Source of the DNA: Streptomyces sp. NBC_01288 | GTDB taxonomy: Bacteria; Actinomycetota; Actinomycetes; Streptomycetales; Streptomycetaceae | Direction: 5' to 3' | NCBI RefSeq assembly: GCF_035982055.1 | Contig: NZ_CP108427.1 | Span: forward strand, 4,587,001 to 4,651,000 | DNA length: 64,000 nt | In this document: positions 16,417-25,406 of the stretch, one piece after another | Layout of the letters: each line of letters begins with the position of its first letter | How positions within the stretch are numbered: position 1 is the first letter of the stretch | The notes under the pieces: generated by a model | Told to the model about the DNA's origin: nothing | The model's database searches: none | The model's input: the letters and a program-made list of their open reading frames with translations, nothing else | Position numbers and translations under genes: made by a program

Positions 16417-17700
16417 GTGGCCCAGGACAGCGCGCAACAGGCACCCGTTGCCCCTACGACCCCGGCGCGCACCCTGCTGCCGTTGATCGTCCCCGCTCTC
16501 CTCGTGGGCGTGCTCGCGAGCCTGCTCTTCATCGGGGTCAGCGAGGCGGCCGAACAGCTCCAGCACGTGCTCTGGAAGAACCTCCCCGACGCCCTGGGCA
16601 TCGGCCGCTACTCGGTCCTCTGGATGCTCGTCATGCTGACGGCCACCGGCATCGTGGTCGGGCTGGTGGTGTGGAAGGTGCCCGGGCACGCGGGTCCCGA
16701 TCCGGCGACCACAGGCCTGGAGGCCGTACCGCTGCCACCCATGGTGCTGCCGGGCCTCGTCCTGGCGACCGCGCTGATGCTCGCGGGCGGGCCGAGCCTG
16801 GGTCCCGAGAACCCGATCATCGCCGTGAACGTGGGGCTCGCGCTGTGGGCGGGGCGCAGGCTGGCGCCGAGGGTGCCGGGCGGGGTGTGGGGGGCGCTGG
16901 CCGAGTCGGCGACGATCGGGGCGCTGTTCGGGACGCCGGTCGCGGCGGCGCTGCTCATCTCGGAGGCGCTGGCCGGGCGCAATACCAAGGGGGCCCTCTG
17001 GGACAACGTGTTCGCACCGCTCGCCGCCGCCGGTGCGGGTGCCATGACGACCACCCTGGTGGCCCATCCGACCTTCGACCTGCACCTGCCCGCGTTCGGT
17101 CGGCCCGGCTGGGGCGATCTGCTGGCGGTCCTGGTGCTGGCACCCCTGGCGGCGGCGCTCGGCATGGCGGCCGTCTACCTCTTCCCGTACGCCCACGGCG
17201 CCTTCTCCCGCCTCAGACACCCCATGCTGGCGCTGCCGGCCGGCGGACTGGTCCTGGGCCTTCTGGCGGCCGTGGGCGGCCATCTGACGCTCTTCAAGGG
17301 GCTGGACGAGGTCGGGGAGCTGGCGGCCGACCCCGAGGGCTGGTCGGCGGGCCAGTTCGCGACGATGACCGTCGTGAAACTGGCGGCACTGCTGGTCGCC
17401 GCGTCCTGCGGCTTCCGGGGCGGCCGGATCTTCCCTTCCGTCTTCATCGGCGTCGCGTTCGGCCTCTTCGCTCACGCGGTCGTACCGGCCGTGGACCCGG
17501 CACTCGCGGTCGCCGCGGGCGTCCTGGGCATGCTCCTGGCGATCACTCGACAAGGCTGGGTAAGCCTCTTCACGGCGGCGATCCTCGTGTCCTCCCCGGC
17601 GATCCTCGCCCTCCTGTGCATCGGCTCGTTGCCGGCCTGGCTGCTGGTGACCGGGAGACCGCAGATGCAGTTGCGCGCGGACGGAACTCCGGTTCGCTAG
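16417..17700 (+). CDS. ClC-family chloride channel / ion channel protein
   Basis: A 427-residue integral membrane protein with about ten to twelve hydrophobic segments. GGPSLGPENPII (about residues 127-138) resembles the GxxLGPExP selectivity segment of ClC proteins, and GALFGTPVAAALLISEA and the late CGFRGGRIFPSVFIGVAFG match other ClC core segments. The canonical GSGIP is not evident, so transport mode is uncertain. The GTG at 16417 is chosen, with only a weak GGTGAG upstream. It is divergent from tipA and 38 bases before glutamate decarboxylase, likely one transcript. Confidence 0.82.
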   Translation: MAQDSAQQAPVAPTTPARTLLPLIVPALLVGVLASLLFIGVSEAAEQLQHVLWKNLPDALGIGRYSVLWMLVMLTATGIVVGLVVWKVPGHAGPDPATTGLEAVPLPPMVLPGLVLATALMLAGGPSLGPENPIIAVNVGLALWAGRRLAPRVPGGVWGALAESATIGALFGTPVAAALLISEALAGRNTKGALWDNVFAPLAAAGAGAMTTTLVAHPTFDLHLPAFGRPGWGDLLAVLVLAPLAAALGMAAVYLFPYAHGAFSRLRHPMLALPAGGLVLGLLAAVGGHLTLFKGLDEVGELAADPEGWSAGQFATMTVVKLAALLVAASCGFRGGRIFPSVFIGVAFGLFAHAVVPAVDPALAVAAGVLGMLLAITRQGWVSLFTAAILVSSPAILALLCIGSLPAWLLVTGRPQMQLRADGTPVR

Positions 17701-17738
17701 TACCCGTTGGTTCTTTTGATCCTTATCGGAGGCACGCC

Positions 17739-19145
17739 ATGCCGTTGCACCAAGGTCCCGACCAGCCCGCCGAACGCCCCATGTCCGTGAACCCCTTCTA
17801 CGGGGAGGCCAATCCGGTCGGCGGCATGACCGAGGCCCCGCCCAAGCACCGGCTCCCGGACACGCCGTTGCCCCCGATGACGGCGGCCCAGCTCGTGCAC
17901 GACGAGCTGATGCTGGACGGCAACTCCCGCCTGAACCTGGCGACTTTCGTCACCACGTGGATGGAGCCGGAAGCCGGCGTCCTGATGGCGGAGTGCCGGG
18001 ACAAGAACATGATCGACAAGGACGAGTACCCCCGCACCGCGGAGCTGGAGAAGCGCTGCGTGGCCATGCTCGCGGACCTGTGGAACGCACCCGATCCCTC
18101 AGCCGCCGTGGGCTGCTCGACAACCGGCTCCAGCGAGGCCTGCATGCTCGCCGGAATGGCCCTCAAACGCCGCTGGACACAACGCAACAAGGACCGCTAC
18201 CCGGCGGCCCGCCCGAACCTGGTGATGGGCGTCAACGTCCAGGTCTGCTGGGAGAAGTTCTGCAACTTCTGGGAGGTAGAGGCCCGCCAAGTCCCCATGG
18301 AGGGCGACCGCTTCCACCTCGACCCCCAGGCCGCCGCCGAACTCTGCGACGAGAACACGATCGGCGTCGTAGGCATCCTGGGCTCCACCTTCGACGGCTC
18401 CTACGAGCCGATCGCCGACCTGTGCGCCGCCCTCGACGCACTCCAGGAGCGCACGGGCCTCGACATCCCGGTCCACGTGGACGGCGCGTCCGGCGCCATG
18501 GTCGCGCCCTTCCTGGACCCGGACCTGATCTGGGACTTCCGCCTCCCGCGCGTGGCCTCGATCAACACCTCGGGCCACAAGTACGGCCTGGTCTACCCGG
18601 GCGTCGGCTGGGCCCTGTGGCGCGACAAGGAGGCCCTCCCGGAGGAACTCGTCTTCCGCGTCAACTACTTGGGCGGCGACATGCCCACCTTCGCCCTCAA
18701 CTTCTCCCGCCCCGGCGCCCAAGTAGTGGCCCAGTACTACACATTCCTGCGCCTGGGCCGCGAGGGCTACCGCGCGGTCCAACAGTCCACCCGGAACGTG
18801 GCCCGAGGCCTCGCCGACCGCATCGAGGCCCTCGGAGACTTCCGACTCCTCACCCGGGGCGACGAGTTGCCGGTCTTCGCCTTCACCACCGCCCCGGGCG
18901 TCACGACGTACGACGTGTTCGACGTCTCCCGCCGCCTACGCGAACACGGCTGGCTGGTCCCGGCGTACACCTTCCCGGCCAACCGCGAGGACCTCTCGGT
19001 CCTCCGGATCGTAAGCCGCAACGGCTTCTCCGCAGACCTCGCCGAACTGTTCCTGGACGACCTGACCCGCCTCCTCCCCGAACTACGCCGCCAGCCCCAC
19101 CCCTTCACCCCCGACAAGGGAGCGGCAACAGGCTTCCACCACTGA
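17739..19145 (+). CDS. gad: Glutamate decarboxylase
   Basis: PLP enzyme converting glutamate to GABA and CO2, consuming a proton. The 468-residue protein has the group II decarboxylase layout: an N-terminal NPFYGEA and LDGNSRLNLATFVTTWMEPE region, the GCSTTGSSEACMLAG cofactor loop, VHVDGASGAMVAPF, and the PLP lysine in NTSGHKYG (Lys281). The ATG has GGAGG 7 bases upstream. It follows the ClC-like gene by 38 bases, an arrangement recalling acid-resistance modules. No GABA antiporter is in the window. Confidence 0.95.
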   Translation: MPLHQGPDQPAERPMSVNPFYGEANPVGGMTEAPPKHRLPDTPLPPMTAAQLVHDELMLDGNSRLNLATFVTTWMEPEAGVLMAECRDKNMIDKDEYPRTAELEKRCVAMLADLWNAPDPSAAVGCSTTGSSEACMLAGMALKRRWTQRNKDRYPAARPNLVMGVNVQVCWEKFCNFWEVEARQVPMEGDRFHLDPQAAAELCDENTIGVVGILGSTFDGSYEPIADLCAALDALQERTGLDIPVHVDGASGAMVAPFLDPDLIWDFRLPRVASINTSGHKYGLVYPGVGWALWRDKEALPEELVFRVNYLGGDMPTFALNFSRPGAQVVAQYYTFLRLGREGYRAVQQSTRNVARGLADRIEALGDFRLLTRGDELPVFAFTTAPGVTTYDVFDVSRRLREHGWLVPAYTFPANREDLSVLRIVSRNGFSADLAELFLDDLTRLLPELRRQPHPFTPDKGAATGFHH

Positions 19146-19357
19146 TCCGGGGGCCACGGCCCGCCCCCCGCGTACGGCGAGAAGGCGACGTGTCGGGGGG
19201 TGTCCGCCCGCAGCGGTTGGCGCGTCAAACACGGTCAAGCCGATGGCCAACAGCCCCCGCGCCAATCCGAGGACGGACACCCCCCGGCGCGGCGCCGACC
19301 CCCAACGCACCCCAGGCGAACAACAACGCACCCGCACCAAGACACAAAGCCGCACCC

Positions 19358-19420
19358 CCAACCACCCAGGGGCGCGGGGAACTGCGCGACCAGCCCCCAC
19401 CGGCCCGCACCCGACAACTC
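19358..19420 (+). repeat. Dispersed repeat, copy C (short variant)
   Basis: Core GGGGCGCGGGG-AACTG-CGCGACCAGCCCC at 19369-19397, flanked left by CCCCCAACCACCCA and right by CACCGGCCCGCACCCGACAAC. It lies between convergent gad and the ABC permease gene. The rest of 19146-19418 is C-rich with no coding signal. Confidence 0.75.
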
Positions 19421-20180
19421 ACCCCCCAATCCCCCGAAACCGCCGCACAGCCAGCGGAAAAAACACCACCAGCAAGCCCAACGGCCAGACCACAGCGGCC
19501 CAAACATGCCCCGACTCTCCCCCGGGCCCACCAAAAAGCTCCCGCACAGCAGTCGCGGTCTGAGACATCGGATTCCACTGAACAACCACGCCCAGCCACC
19601 CAGGCATGGCAGCCGGCGTAGCCAAGGCGTTGGACAGAAACCCGACCGGCCACACCAGAATCTGCACGGCCTGCACCATCTCAGGCCGCCCCGCCACCAG
19701 CGCCAGATAGATCCCGACCCACAACATGGCGAACCGAAAGAAAAGCAACAGCCCCACGGCGCCCAGGAATTGCCCAGCCCCGGCATGCGGCCGCCAACCA
19801 AGCCCGAGCCCAACCCCGATCAGCACGACAAGACCGATCGCCGACTGCAACATGTCCGCAGCCGAACGCCCCACCAACACCGCCCCGTCAGCCATCGGCA
19901 TCGACCGGAACCGATCGATCACCCCCTTGTTGAGATCCTGTGTGACGGCGACCATCGTCCCCTCAAGCCCGAAGGCCATGGTCAGCGCGAGCATCCCGGG
20001 CACCAGGTAGTCGACGTAGTCACCCTCGACCGCCCGCCCACCGCCGATCAGATACCCGAACATCAACAACAGCATCACCGGGAAAACCAGACTCACCACG
20101 ACCTGCACGGGCTGCCGCGCCCAGTGGGCGAGTTCACGCCGGGTCATGGTCCAGGAATCGGTCAGAGCGTAGGCACTCAC
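19419..20180 (-). CDS. ABC exporter permease (DrrB-like)
   Basis: A 253-residue ABC-2 type permease with six hydrophobic spans. It has the DrrB-like N-terminus (TMTRRELAHWARQPVQVVVSLVFPVMLLLMFGYLIGG), LVPGMLALTMAFG, the cytoplasmic DLNKGVIDRFRSMPM motif, and WNPMSQTATAVRELFG before the last span. Its ATG overlaps the ATPase stop by 4 bases, so the two are translationally coupled and form one exporter. Likely repressed by the upstream PadR protein. Substrate unknown. Confidence 0.92.
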   Translation of the reverse strand: MSAYALTDSWTMTRRELAHWARQPVQVVVSLVFPVMLLLMFGYLIGGGRAVEGDYVDYLVPGMLALTMAFGLEGTMVAVTQDLNKGVIDRFRSMPMADGAVLVGRSAADMLQSAIGLVVLIGVGLGLGWRPHAGAGQFLGAVGLLLFFRFAMLWVGIYLALVAGRPEMVQAVQILVWPVGFLSNALATPAAMPGWLGVVVQWNPMSQTATAVRELFGGPGGESGHVWAAVVWPLGLLVVFFPLAVRRFRGIGG

Positions 20181-21202
20181 ACGGCCTCCTTCACGTTCGT
20201 ACGACGGTCCGCGCCCGCCCCGTCACCGTCTCCCGTGAGATGCAGGAACACCTCGTCCAGAGTGGGCCGCCGCAACGCCACATCCTCCGCATCGATCCCG
20301 CCCTCCTCCAGCGCCCGTACGACCCCGGAGAGCGCCGCCATCCGGTCGGAGACCGGCGCACTGAGCAGCCGACGATCCGCATCGACCCGAATGTCGCCGA
20401 CAGGCAGCGGCAACAGCGCGACAGCGGCGCCCAGTTGACCCGCGTCACGTAGAACAACGTCGATACGGTCGCCACCCATACGAGACTTCAGCGAGTCCGG
20501 GGTCCCGTCGGCGATGACGCACCCCCGGTCAACTACCGAGACCCGGTCGGCGAGTTGATCGGCCTCCTCCAGGTACTGCGTGGTGAGCAGAACCGTCGTA
20601 CCACCCCCGACCAGGGAACGGACCGCCGTCCACACCTCGGCCCGACCACGCGGATCGAGACCGGTCGTCGGCTCGTCCAGGAAGAGGATCTCCGGTGCGG
20701 TGACGAGCGAGGCGGCGAGATCCAGCCGCCGCCGCATGCCTCCGCTGTAGGCGCGAACCGGCTTACGACCGGTGTCGGCGAGATCGAAACGTTCCAGGAG
20801 CTCATCGGCACGCACACGCGCGGGACGGGCACCCAGGTGATGAAGACGGCCGAACATCTCCAGGTTCTGCCGACCACCCAACTCCTCATCCAGCGCCGCA
20901 TGTTGACCGAGCAGCCCGATACGAAACCGAACCGCACGAGCCTCGCTCAGCACGTCGTACCCCGCGACCTCGACCCGGCCGGAGTCGGGCCGCAACAGGG
21001 TGGACAGAACACGGACCAGAGTGGTCTTGCCCGCGCCATTGGGCCCGAGCACCCCGTGCACGGTGCCGCGCGCGACCCGCAGATCGAGCCCGTCCAACGC
21101 CTTCTTGCCCCCCTTGGAGCCGTCACCCCCCTCAGCCTTCCGGTTTTTCTTCTCCCCGTACGTCTTGTGCGCGTCCTCGACGATGATCGCCGCGTCGGCC
21201 AC
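20177..21202 (-). CDS. ABC exporter ATPase (DrrA-like)
   Basis: A 341-residue DrrA-family ATPase. Walker A is GPNGAGKTT, followed by the Q-loop region GLLGQHAALDEELGG, signature YSGGMRRRLDLAASL, Walker B ILFLDEPTTGLDP, and the switch histidine replaced by Gln in LLTTQYLEEADQLADR, as in many DrrA proteins. A Lys/Gly-rich insert (KKNRKAEGGDGSKGGKK) near residues 16-34 is unusual. GTG start with AAGGGG upstream. Two PadR-type palindromes lie in the 74 bases before it. Confidence 0.93.
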   Translation of the reverse strand: MADAAIIVEDAHKTYGEKKNRKAEGGDGSKGGKKALDGLDLRVARGTVHGVLGPNGAGKTTLVRVLSTLLRPDSGRVEVAGYDVLSEARAVRFRIGLLGQHAALDEELGGRQNLEMFGRLHHLGARPARVRADELLERFDLADTGRKPVRAYSGGMRRRLDLAASLVTAPEILFLDEPTTGLDPRGRAEVWTAVRSLVGGGTTVLLTTQYLEEADQLADRVSVVDRGCVIADGTPDSLKSRMGGDRIDVVLRDAGQLGAAVALLPLPVGDIRVDADRRLLSAPVSDRMAALSGVVRALEEGGIDAEDVALRRPTLDEVFLHLTGDGDGAGADRRTNVKEAV

Positions 21203-21217
21203 TGGACACCCCTTCGC

Positions 21218-21279
21218 TAGTCAAACTTGACTACACGCTCGAAAGTAACGCCGTAACCCTCGTTAGTCAAACTTGATTA
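21218..21279 (-). promoter_or_regulatory. Paired operators for the PadR-family repressor
   Basis: TAGTCAA-AC-TTGACTA (21218-21233) is a perfect 16-bp palindrome. A second copy with one change, TAGTCAA-AC-TTGATTA, lies at 21264-21279 and includes the padR stop codon. Centres are 46 bp apart. Both sit between padR and the exporter genes, the place expected for a PadR operator. Confidence 0.8.
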
Positions 21280-21918
21280 GTGACTATCCCCCGGGTGCCG
21301 CTCCCCCGTCGCGTACGGGTTCTCCTCGTCGTCCCGCAGGACACCGACGAACGGCGCACCCTCCCCCACGAAGGTGTACGCCCCGCCCTCGATGCGCTCG
21401 ATCAGCCCCTGGGTCCACGCGGCCTCAGCGTCGGCCGTGTGGATCCAGAGGTTCATGATCTCGCCGATGTGGCCCAGCTGTTCGGGGCCTCCCTCGGGGA
21501 TGTAGTACTCGGTGACCGAGGCCCGCCACTGGGCGATACCCCGAGTGCGCTCCTGGAGCAGCGCCACCACCTCGGCCCTGGGCAGATCGACGATGCCCCC
21601 GATGGCGGCCGACTTCACGTCCATCTGCTGGTCGTACGACGACAGCGCCTCGCGCAGCAGCCGGAAGTACTCCTCGGTGCCCCCGTCGGTGATCTCGTAC
21701 TCCGTGCGCGGCGGGCCCCCGACGGTGGACGGCGCGATCTCGTGGGCGTGCAGGAAACCCTGCTTGGCCAGCTGTTTCAGCGCGTGGTAGATCGAGCCGG
21801 GCTTGGCGTTGGACCACTCGTGCGCGCCCCAGTACTCCAGGTCGTTGCGCACCTGGTAACCGTGGGCCCGCCCGTGCTGGCGCACGGCGTTGAGCACGAG
21901 GAGACGGATCGCTGACAT
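21277..21918 (-). CDS. PadR-family transcriptional regulator
   Basis: A 213-residue PadR (subfamily 2-like) protein. The N-terminal winged helix runs from IRLLVLNAVRQHGRAHGYQVRNDL through WSNAKPGSIYHALKQLAKQGFLHAHE, and the wing has GGPPRTEYEITDGG. A long helical C-terminal region follows, with an acidic Asp/Glu-rich end. It lies directly upstream of a DrrAB-like exporter on the same strand, and two palindromes follow its coding region. By analogy with LmrR/LadR it should repress the exporter until a drug binds. Confidence 0.92.
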   Translation of the reverse strand: MSAIRLLVLNAVRQHGRAHGYQVRNDLEYWGAHEWSNAKPGSIYHALKQLAKQGFLHAHEIAPSTVGGPPRTEYEITDGGTEEYFRLLREALSSYDQQMDVKSAAIGGIVDLPRAEVVALLQERTRGIAQWRASVTEYYIPEGGPEQLGHIGEIMNLWIHTADAEAAWTQGLIERIEGGAYTFVGEGAPFVGVLRDDEENPYATGERHPGDSH

Positions 21919-21942
21919 GGGCTCAGCGTAGAACCCGGCAGG

Positions 21943-22491
21943 TCAGCCCCGGGTCGTACCCCGCTCCTTCACGTACAGCTCGAAGGCGGTGGCGCCGTCC
22001 AGGGACTCGCGGATGATGTCGGCATGGCCGGCGTGCCGGGCGGTCTCGCGGATCAGGTGCAGGCAGAGCCAGCGCACGGAGACGCGGCCCTCCGGCGGGA
22101 ACCAGGGCTCGCTCGGGACCGGGAAGGTGTCGTCGAGGCTCGGCACCGAGCGGATGTACGCCTCGGTCTCGGCGGCGACCTTCTCCCAGTACGCGAGCTG
22201 CGACTCGACGGTCTCGCCGTCGACCAGCCGGAACGTCTCGTGCCAGTTGGCCTGGTCGCGCTGGACGGCCGGCGGTTCCTGCTTCGCCCGGGCGATCCAG
22301 CCCTGCTCGACGTCGGCGACATGCTTGAGCAGCCCGGAGAGGGAGAGCTCGCTCGCGCTCGGCCTGCTCGCGGCCTGTTCCTCGGTCAGCCCGAGCAACG
22401 CCCTGCGGATACCGCCCCGTTGGTCCTCGATGAACGTGAGCAGTGACCCTCGCTCGTCGCCCTGTGCGTCCGCGGGTACGTGCGTGACCAT
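21943..22491 (-). CDS. DinB-like (DUF664) protein
   Basis: A 182-residue four-helix-bundle protein of the DinB/DUF664 superfamily. Family features are LTEEQAASRPSASELSLSGLLKHVADVEQGWI (with the conserved His) and the C-terminal RWLCLHLIRETARHAGHADIIRESLDG, which carries further metal-ligand histidines. Such proteins often act as mycothiol- or bacillithiol-dependent transferases in actinobacteria. The specific role here is unknown. It lies 24 bases upstream of padR on the same strand and may be cotranscribed. Confidence 0.88.
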   Translation of the reverse strand: MVTHVPADAQGDERGSLLTFIEDQRGGIRRALLGLTEEQAASRPSASELSLSGLLKHVADVEQGWIARAKQEPPAVQRDQANWHETFRLVDGETVESQLAYWEKVAAETEAYIRSVPSLDDTFPVPSEPWFPPEGRVSVRWLCLHLIRETARHAGHADIIRESLDGATAFELYVKERGTTRG

Positions 22492-22648
22492 GGCCTTCGC
22501 CTTTCGCCGGTGCCGACCGGGAGCCTGTCCCCCTGCCCGACGTCGATGAAGCTACGGGCCATCGAGGTCAGGTTCTGTCCTCAATGGCCCGGGCTACGGT
22601 GTCGTACTCAAAAAAACAGCTGCTCAGGAAAACCAGCTGCTCAAGGGA

Positions 22649-24109
22649 TCAGAACGGGAAGCCGCTCCGCCCGTGCTGCACCGAGATCCACTTCAGGCTG
22701 GTGAACGCGTCCAGCATCGACTCGCCGTTGAGGCGGCCCACGCCCGAGGCCTTCTCGCCGCCGAAGGGGACGATCGGCTCGTCGTGGACGGTGCCGTCGT
22801 TGACGTGGAACATGCCCGTGTCGATCTGCTTGGCGAAGTTCACGCCGCGCTCGATGTCACCGGTGTGGACGGCACCGCTGAGGCCGTACGGCGTGTCGTT
22901 GACGATGCTCACGGCCTCCTCCTCGCCGTCGAACGGGATGAGGAAGGCGACCGGGCCGAAGACCTCCTGGCGGAGCAGGTCCGAGTCGGCGGGGACGTCG
23001 GTGAGGACCGAGGGGGAGACCAGGTTGTCGGTGGTCGTGCCGTGGACCAGAGCCGTCGCGCCTTCCGCGATCGCCTGCTCGACGACACCCGAAAGGGCAT
23101 CCGCCTGCTGAGAGTTGATGACCGGGCCGATGACGGTCTGCGGGTCGCGCGGGTCGCCGACCTTGAGGGACTTGACCTTGGTGACGAACTTCTCGGTGAA
23201 CTCGTCGGCGATCGACCGGTCGACCAGGACACGGTTCGCGGCCATGCAGACCTGGCCCTGGTGGACGTAGCGGCTGAAGACCGCCGCGTCGACCGCGTAG
23301 TCGATGTCGGCGTCGTCGAGGACCACGATGGCGCTGTTGCCGCCGAGTTCGAGCACCGTGCGCTTGAACTGCGCGGCGCAGACGGTCGCGACGTGGCGGC
23401 CGACCTTGTCGGAGCCGGTGAAGGAGATGACCTTCGGGATCGGGTGCTCGATGAACGCGTCGCCGATCTCGGCGATGTCCGTGATGACGACGTTCAGGAG
23501 ACCGCCCGGCAGGCCCGCGTCCTCGAAGATCTTCGCGACCAGGGAACCGCCGACGATCGGGGTGTTCTGGTGCGGCTTGAGGACCACGCCGTTGCCCAAC
23601 GCCAGTGCGGGGGCAACCGACTTGAGGGAGAGGAGGAACGGGAAGTTGAAGGGGCTGATCACACCGACGACGCCCACCGGGACGCTGTAGACGCGGTTCT
23701 CCTTGCCGTCGACCGGCGAGGGGATGATCCGGCCCTGGGGGCGCAGCGCGAGGTGGATCGCCTCGCGCAGGAACTCCTTGGCGAGGTGCAGTTCGAAGCC
23801 GGCCTTCAGGTGCGTGCCGCCGAGTTCGGCGATGATCACCTCGGCGATCTCCTGCTCGCGGTCCTCGATGAGCCACAGGGCCTTCTCGAACACGGCACGA
23901 CGGGCGTAGGGGTTGGTCGCGCCCCACGCCTTCTGCGCGCGGGCGGCAGCCTTGTACGCCTCGTCGACCTCGTCGACCGTGGCTATGGTGATCGACGCGA
24001 GCTTCTCGCCGTCGTACGGGTTGAAGTCGATGATGTCCCAGGAGCCGGTGCCCGGGCGCCACTCACCGTCGATGTACTGCTGAGCCAGGTCGGTGAAGTA
24101 GGACGACAT
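22649..24109 (-). CDS. Aldehyde dehydrogenase
   Basis: An NAD(P)-dependent aldehyde dehydrogenase of 486 residues, closest in pattern to benzaldehyde/salicylaldehyde-type enzymes. Landmarks are ISPFNFPFLLSLKSVAPALALGNGVVLKPHQNTP, SFTGSDKVG, the general-base ELGGNSA, the catalytic Cys in HQGQVCMAAN, and EVFGPVAFLIPF. The ATG at 24109 has GAGGGA upstream. Three CACGATCA repeats lie just upstream. The substrate cannot be told from sequence alone. Confidence 0.93.
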   Translation of the reverse strand: MSSYFTDLAQQYIDGEWRPGTGSWDIIDFNPYDGEKLASITIATVDEVDEAYKAAARAQKAWGATNPYARRAVFEKALWLIEDREQEIAEVIIAELGGTHLKAGFELHLAKEFLREAIHLALRPQGRIIPSPVDGKENRVYSVPVGVVGVISPFNFPFLLSLKSVAPALALGNGVVLKPHQNTPIVGGSLVAKIFEDAGLPGGLLNVVITDIAEIGDAFIEHPIPKVISFTGSDKVGRHVATVCAAQFKRTVLELGGNSAIVVLDDADIDYAVDAAVFSRYVHQGQVCMAANRVLVDRSIADEFTEKFVTKVKSLKVGDPRDPQTVIGPVINSQQADALSGVVEQAIAEGATALVHGTTTDNLVSPSVLTDVPADSDLLRQEVFGPVAFLIPFDGEEEAVSIVNDTPYGLSGAVHTGDIERGVNFAKQIDTGMFHVNDGTVHDEPIVPFGGEKASGVGRLNGESMLDAFTSLKWISVQHGRSGFPF

Positions 24110-24141
24110 GTGATCCCTCAATCGCTCAAATCGTCAGCAGG

Positions 24142-24194
24142 CACGATCAGTTGCAGACACGATCAACAGCAGACCGGACGATCCATCACGATCA
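24142..24194. repeat. Three CACGATCA direct repeats upstream of aldehyde dehydrogenase
   Basis: CACGATCA occurs at 24142-24149, 24158-24165 and 24187-24194, with a related CTGATCACACG at about 24202. They lie 33-85 bases upstream of the aldehyde dehydrogenase start, in the gap before the XRE regulator gene. Possible operator. Confidence 0.5.
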
Positions 24195-24228
24195 TCACGG
24201 TCTGATCACACGTCATCGTACTTGTGTT

Positions 24229-25089
24229 TCAAGAGAGTTGGAGCAGTCCCCGGAGAAGATCCCGGCTCTCGTCCGGGCCCGGGCTGTCCTGCTGAAGCTC
24301 CTTCAGCGCCTTCTCGTACTGGGCCACGTCCTCGGACTTGTCCAAGTAGAGCGCGCTGGTGAGCTGTTCGAGATAGACGACGTCCGAGAGGTCGGACTCG
24401 GGGAACGACAGGATCGTGAAGGCACCGGACTCGCCAGCGTGCCCGCCGAAGCCGAACGGCATCACCTGGAGGCGGACGTTGGAGTGTTCGGAGACCTCGA
24501 TCAGATGCTGCAACTGACCGCGCATCACCTCGCGGTCGCCGTACGGGCGGCGCAGGGCGGCCTCGTCCAGGACGATGTGGAAGTCCGGCGCGTTCTCGTT
24601 CACCAGGTACTTCTGCCGCTCAAGTCGCAGCGCCACCCGCCGTTCCACGTCGGCCGCACTCGCGCCCTTCATGCCGCGCCGGACGACCGCGCGGGCGTAG
24701 GCCTCGGTCTGGAGGAGTCCGTGGACGAACTGCACCTCGTAGACGCGGATGAGGGAGGCGGCGCCCTCCAGGCCCACATAGGTGGGGAACCAACTGGGCA
24801 GGACGTCCGAGTAACTGTGCCACCAGCCCGCTACGTTGGCCTCCTTCGCGAGGGAGAGGAGTGAGATGCGCTCCGCCTCGTCCGTGATGCCGTACAGCGT
24901 CAAGAGGTCCTCTACGTCCCGGGTCTTGAAGCTCACTCGCCCCAGCTCCATGCGACTGATCTTGGATTCGGAAGCGCGGATCGAGTACCCCGCCGCCTCT
25001 CGGGTGATCCCGCGTGCTTCCCGCAGTCGCCTGAGTTGCGAGCCGAGCAGCATCCGCCGCACCACCGATCCGGGCTCTCCCGCGCTCAC
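24229..25089 (-). CDS. XRE-family regulator with DUF5753 domain
   Basis: A 286-residue member of the large Streptomyces WhiJ/AbaA-like family. The N-terminal HTH spans LGSQLRRLREARGITREAAGYSIRASESKISRMELGR. The remaining about 180 residues form the DUF5753 (Scr1-type) domain, with YEVQFVHGLLQTEAYARAVV, FHIVLDEAALRRPYG and VMPFGFGGHAGESGAFTILSFP. The GTG at 25089 has GGGAGG 9 bases upstream. It clusters with a divergent ATPase gene and a DUF397 gene, the usual partners of this family in development and antibiotic control. Confidence 0.92.
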   Translation of the reverse strand: MSAGEPGSVVRRMLLGSQLRRLREARGITREAAGYSIRASESKISRMELGRVSFKTRDVEDLLTLYGITDEAERISLLSLAKEANVAGWWHSYSDVLPSWFPTYVGLEGAASLIRVYEVQFVHGLLQTEAYARAVVRRGMKGASAADVERRVALRLERQKYLVNENAPDFHIVLDEAALRRPYGDREVMRGQLQHLIEVSEHSNVRLQVMPFGFGGHAGESGAFTILSFPESDLSDVVYLEQLTSALYLDKSEDVAQYEKALKELQQDSPGPDESRDLLRGLLQLS

Positions 25090-25306
25090 GTTCGCCAGCC
25101 TCCCCAACCTCTTCAGGGGCCGCAGTCTGCCACTAAAACACTTCGAGCAGTACTCGTTCGGTTACAGAAATGGAAAGAAGGGACGCCCGTTCACAGGAAG
25201 TTGTCAGGAAGACGTCAGGAAGAAGCAAGGTCGGAGGGCGAGAACGGCGTGAAGTTGGCGGAAAAAATGGCCAACAAGCGGTACGGGAGGGTCCAATTCG
25301 GTCAGC

Positions 25307-25321
25307 TGCACGTGCATCTGC
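25307..25321. promoter_or_regulatory. Shared 15-bp motif with TGCACGTGCA core, site 1
   Basis: TGCACGTGCATCTGC in the divergent region (25090-25406) between the XRE and ATPase genes. Its exact reverse complement occurs at 26356-26370 upstream of the DUF397 gene. The core TGCACGTGCA is a palindrome. Probable operator of the cluster's XRE regulator. Nothing else is recognisable in this 317-base gap. Confidence 0.55.
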
Positions 25322-25406
25322 CCTTGCATCTGCTGTACGCATCCGAAACCATGGTCTCGCGCCACCGCTGCATCGCAACGACCGCGAATTCCCGGGAGTG
25401 CCTCGC

